Assembly: GCA_010279815.1 (NCBI GenBank)
Contig: QEOQ01000460.1
Coordinates: forward strand, 920,252 to 984,251
Direction of reading: 5' to 3'
From: Brachionus plicatilis
Lineage: Eukaryota > Rotifera > Eurotatoria > Ploima > Brachionidae
DNA length: 64,000 bases
Shown: positions 60,103-64,000 of the stretch, in pieces
Numbering within the stretch: the first letter of the stretch is position 1
Layout: each line of letters opens with the position of its first letter
The notes under the pieces: model-generated
Told to the model about the DNA's origin: nothing
The model's database searches: none
The model's input: the letters and a program-made list of their open reading frames with translations, nothing else
Program-made: the position numbers and the translations under genes

Positions 60103-60126
60103 TCGGATTAGGGTTATCTAATCCGA
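60103..60126. repeat. Perfect 9-bp stem-loop with two TAATCC words
   Basis: TCGGATTAG (60103-60111) and CTAATCCGA (60118-60126) with a 6-base loop. TAATCC is the binding word of K50 homeodomain proteins (Otx, Pitx, Gsc); a paired arrangement in gene-poor DNA could be regulatory or coincidental. Confidence 0.3.
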
Positions 60127-62116
60127 AGCGTTTTGGATATGTCATGCATTCACATAATTGAATATTATCTTATTTTCTAAAAAATCTTTATAAATGTTCA
60201 AAGCATTGATAAAATAATGTTTTAAAAAATTTATTTTCATTTTTCATTTAAATCTTATCAACAAATTTGGATTTTAACTCAATTATGCTAAGCTTTTGTT
60301 TCAAACAATGTATTTGGATTATTAATTGATTTCTGAATTTTGTAATAGCGTTGGAACCTTTTAGAAACTTATTTCTGTAAATATTTATCAGTTTTTGAAT
60401 GAAAAATAATCGATTCATCAGTAATTGTTATATTCAAGCATTTGTTTGTTTTTTTTAAATTATTTTGAACTTAGTATGCAAAAAAAAAATGGTCAATTGA
60501 AAATTTTGTTCAAAATTTTAATTTATTTAAATTTTTGTTGTTGATTGATTGAAAAAAATATTATTTTAAGTTATTTGTTACAAAAACAGATCAAAAATAT
60601 TTCTCTTTGTTTTTTAATAATAACAAAGTCTTTGAAAAGGTAAGACATGGTTGCTTATTTTATTAAAGTGAATTTAAAGTTTTTCATAAACTCTTAAAAA
60701 TTAACTAATTGTTTTACTTTATTCACCAGTTTAAATGGATTCATGACTCTGGGAGATTCAAAGACAATCAAATGATCGTTTATACTAAAAATGCGCTATA
60801 GCTGTACATGTTTTCTTCAAAGCTCAGAAATTAGTTCCTTATTAATCAAAAAGAAAAGAACAAATTATCAATATTCTCTACTTTTCAAAGGCAATCAAGT
60901 AACTTTTTCAAGCTATCATAAAAAGAAGAAACATGAAAATAAGATCGATAAAGACTTAAACGGAAAAGAACAAAGATTTTTAAAGTGAAAAATCAAAATT
61001 GAGGTAAAAAAAGTCATGTTTAATGTTCTTTTCTACGGAAAATACACAAAAAGTTTAGATTTAGATCTAAAGATTTATGGTAAAATAACTTAAAAGTAAA
61101 TTATATATAGATTAAAATAGACTTATCAAATCGATCTTTTAAACAAAAAATATTTACGGTCAAAATTGAAACATTCTTTTCCATTAGTTATGAGACTGAT
61201 CAATGAATACCACGCTTGTTTCGTATCAAATTTCTTGGTTTAATAGTTACCATACTTTATCCTCTTTCTTTTTGGTGCTGTTTTATATTTAACTAGAAAA
61301 CTTGTCATGGCTAAATTAAATGTATTTTTACTCTTTATTACTTTATACTGAAGGAAGTTCAGATTCACAAAAGAACATTAAAATTTGTCATTCTGTCAAA
61401 AATAGAACTTATTTTATTTTTAATATTTTCATCACCCTCCCACATCGAATTGGGATTTATGTAAGTATTTGCTTTCAAATGAAATTTAAGCCATTTGAAA
61501 GAGTCAATAGAATCAAAGTATATCAAAGAGATCTTTATTTTTTGTTTTTAAATCAAAATTTTTAACTTATTTTTTTAAATTTTACGCAACAAAAAAATAT
61601 TAAAATTTTAAAAGAAAATTGTATCATATCTATTTTTTTTAATATAAAAAAAAAATCTTAAAAATAATGCTTCAAATGTGTGCATGCGTGGGTACAACAT
61701 ATTGAAAAAAAAGTTATTTTTTTATCTAACATTTTACAATTACATTGATATCTAAGCTAGTCTGCTTGTTTAAGAAAAACATGAATAGTAAAATATTAAA
61801 TGAAAAAAAAAATTTTGAATAAAAATTATGAACGTTTTTTGATTTTTGGCATTCAATTTTCATCACATTTACCAGAAAATGTGCCAATAAGCTATCAATA
61901 AAGCCCAAAGTATTTATCTTAGAATTTGTATTTCACATTTATTTAATTTCTTTAGATTTCTTATAAATAAGTTTTATTGATTAAAAGAAAAAAAACTTGA
62001 AACCATACTATAATGGGTCCATTAAATTTTGAACACTGAAGCCAAATTGTCAAATAAAAGGATAATTAGAAAAGTTCTTAGACGAGTTTAGCTTTATTAC
62101 TATTTGCGGAGCAATA

Positions 62117-63876
62117 ATGGATAACACTAACAGCACTGATGTACTCGATTGCTGCCCGACCAGTTACAATTCCCTTAAGTACTTGCCACTCAAACAAAAT
62201 AATATTTTGTCAGCCCAGAACTCACTTGGAACAAGCAATTTCGACTCGAAACCATCTCAAGCTCCATCTGGCCGCATTTTTGTCAATCAAAACTATTCTC
62301 CCTTCTCAAGCTCGCCGGTCTCCTCCACAAGTCCTTCATTGATTGTGCCAAGTAATTCAGCTACTCTCGTTTACAATCCAACCTCAATAACCACGACCTC
62401 GAACACCACCACTTCGCCCACCGCTACAGTAATGCTTAACCAAGTGGGAGCACAGACTGTCCTTAATTCTGGAAGCTTTAACACAGACTTTTCTGCCATT
62501 AATCCTTCGATTTCCATAATGATGAAGTCGATCGGCTCATCCAACCCGACAATTATGTCCGCTACACTGCCTGCTTCTACCACTACGACCACTACGACCA
62601 CAACCACCAAAAAGCCAAACGACAAGTTCATCAACATTGGCATCGAGTCCATAAAAATCAACGGGGCCGTTCCATTCAAGCAACTTAGAAACCCGTTGAA
62701 AAATGATAGTTCAAGAGAATCAGCGCACAAAAATTCGGTCGCAAACTCGCTTAACTTGGCCAGCAGCTCGTCAACAAACATGCTGCCATCCACCACCACT
62801 ACCACAACCACAACTACCACTGTTTTTAAATCAGATCCCACTGGGCATAATAAGACCTCTCAGAATAAGCTAAATAAGTTCAAAAGTATCAATCAAGAAT
62901 CGGCTGAGAGCTCGACCAAGGAAGATCAGTCTCAAATGCAAAAGAATGAAGCTGATACTCAGTACAGGTCAGTTTATACTGAGAAAAATAATGAATTAAC
63001 TCCGACCAAAATACACGATGCGCCAAGTAACCTGAGCAGTGTTTATCAAGCTAAAACAAATGGACAGTCAGATAATGAGAACTCGGCGCTGTGCAATTCA
63101 CCTCATGTGCCGACTCGCAGCGCCAGTTTGAGTTCGAATAGAAGGGAAAAAAAGTCCAGTGTTGGATACAGATTGGGAAAGAGAAAGTTGCTTTTTGAAA
63201 AACGTCGTCAAATATCGGACTATGCGCTTATATTTGCGATGACAGGAATTTTTCTGATGGTTATTGAAACCGAATTGTCCATGTCCGGGTTGTATGACAA
63301 AAGCTCCATTTATTCAATTATCACCAAAAGTTTGATTACATGTACCACCATAATATTGGTATCTTTAATTTTACTCTATCATGCCTTAGAAGTTCAAGTA
63401 AAAAAATATTTTAAATAAAAATTTTGTTTAAAAATTTTTCTTTTCTCTTTTTTTAAGCTTTTTATAATTGATAATTGTATTGAGGATTGGCGTATTGCCA
63501 TGACATGGCAGCGTATTACACAAATAATTGTTGAAGTGGTAGTGTGTTCTGTTCATCCGATACCTGGAAATTTTAGTTTTACATGGATCACTAAGCCGGC
63601 CAATTCGCACGAGGAAAGACCGGCCATTGTGCCTATTGATTTGGTTCTTTCATTGCCAATGTTTCTAAGATTATACTTGATTTGTAGATCTATGCTGCTG
63701 CACAGTAAACTATTTACCGATGCATCCAGTCGCAGTATTGGTGCTTTGAACCGGATTAATTTCAACACACGATTTGTTCTCAAGACCTTAATGACAATAT
63801 GTCCCGGTACAGTGCTACTAGTGTTCATACTAAGCTTGTTTATTATAGCGAGTTGGACCCTCAGAGCTTGCGAAAG
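62117..63876 (+). CDS. KCNN: Small-conductance calcium-activated potassium channel, 5' part
   Basis: Two exons are in the window: 62117-63397 (427 codons) and 63458-63876 (ends in phase 2 at a GGTATTT donor). The remainder lies beyond 64000. Residues 1-350 are a disordered, Ser/Thr/Asn-rich cytoplasmic N-terminus with two poly-Thr runs. The conserved channel begins [21 protein letters not shown]1 is [20 protein letters not shown] and S2 lies around [20 protein letters not shown]. Exon 2 gives [11 protein letters not shown], the S3 region ([18 protein letters not shown]), S4 ([19 protein letters not shown]), then [20 protein letters not shown] and S5 ([20 protein letters not shown]), ending RACER. 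The pore, S6 and calmodulin-binding domain are missing only because the window ends. SK channels open on calcium-calmodulin and shape after-hyperpolarisation. The exons are visibly richer in G+C than the upstream 13 kb. Which vertebrate KCNN1-3 gene is closest cannot be said. Confidence 0.95.
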
Positions 63877-64000
63877 GTATTTTTTGTGTGAAATAAAGAA
63901 TTAATTTTTTTAAGTCATTGTGAATTTTGGAACAAAGAACAAAAATAAAAATTTTAAAATGAAATAACTTTTTTGTTCTGAGTCTAAAAATTGTTCTGCA
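63877..64000. other. Start of SK channel intron 2
   Basis: Begins GTATTTTTTG after the exon ending at 63876 and runs A/T-rich to the window end. Confidence 0.6.

Larger units (their letters stand above)
48887..62116. other. 13-kb gene-poor region upstream of the SK channel
   Basis: No recognisable protein, rRNA or tRNA gene. Composition is uniformly A+T-rich and, unlike the 8-20 kb region, shows few obvious fold-back elements. Notable small items: three TTACGTCA octamers (49628, 50740, 53661), two possible short exons (51450-51570, 53069-53200) and a TAATCC palindrome at 60103-60126. It could hold 5' exons, long introns or enhancers of the SK gene, or a non-coding RNA; the sequence alone does not decide. 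Confidence 0.6.

Noticed and set aside
62371..62841. Minus-strand ORF rich in valine, opposite the SK channel
   Set aside because: It is the antisense of the poly-Thr codons and other SK N-terminal codons; composition is fully explained by the sense gene.
1..64000. tRNA, rRNA and CRISPR arrays
   Set aside because: I looked for T-loop-like GTTCRANTC words with matching stems and for regularly spaced direct repeats and found none convincing; a covariance-model scan would be decisive.

Overview
This window is eukaryotic nuclear DNA from an invertebrate animal. It is very A+T-rich (roughly three quarters A+T by eye). Most introns are about 45-70 bases with GT..AG ends, but several are 1-4 kb and filled with transposon debris. 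The gene set is animal: an SK-type calcium-activated potassium channel, a TspanC8 tetraspanin, GBF1, the intraflagellar transport protein IFT139/TTC21B, UBL5, MINPP1 and an acid ceramidase/NAAA-type amidase. The base composition, compact genes and mix of Merlin, MULE and MITE elements would fit a monogonont rotifer or similar lophotrochozoan, but that placement is inference.

Layout. 0.9-1.9 kb: single-exon proline-rich protein of unknown function (+). 2.9-3.3 kb: twin-CX9C protein of the C22orf39/PANTS family (+), convergent with a four-exon CNBD2-like cyclic-nucleotide-binding protein (3.3-6.4 kb, -). 7.4-9.5 kb: MINPP1 (+, four exons). 9.8-11.0 kb: decayed Merlin transposon (-) with a MITE inside it. 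12.9-16.8 kb: MAM-domain type I membrane protein (+, six exons) with two MITEs in its introns. 17-20 kb: repeats, including a locally G+C-richer retroelement-like block. 20.1-21.4 kb: NAAA/acid ceramidase homologue (+, six exons). 22.5-33.6 kb: GBF1 (-, ten exons, 1718 aa predicted), whose 3.7-kb intron holds two degenerate Mutator-like elements. 33.7-34.0 kb: UBL5 (-). 34-36 kb: fold-back repeats. 36.1-36.9 kb: EF-hand-like protein (-). 37.8-47.4 kb: IFT139 (-, eighteen exons, 1297 aa predicted), with a transposase relic and a 357-bp MITE in introns and a strong X-box candidate about 100 bp upstream of its ATG. 47.8-48.9 kb: TspanC8 tetraspanin (-, four exons). 48.9-62.1 kb: 13 kb with no recognisable gene. 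62.1-64.0 kb: 5' part of an SK channel gene (+), cut by the window end.

Exon joins were made by hand from splice signals, phase and remembered family sequence. For the eight multi-exon genes followed from start to stop, the phases close exactly, which supports the models. The genes are unrelated housekeeping, signalling and ciliary genes with no operon logic. The most unusual content is the transposon layer and the possible ciliary promoter element; I did not find a clearly new multi-gene system.
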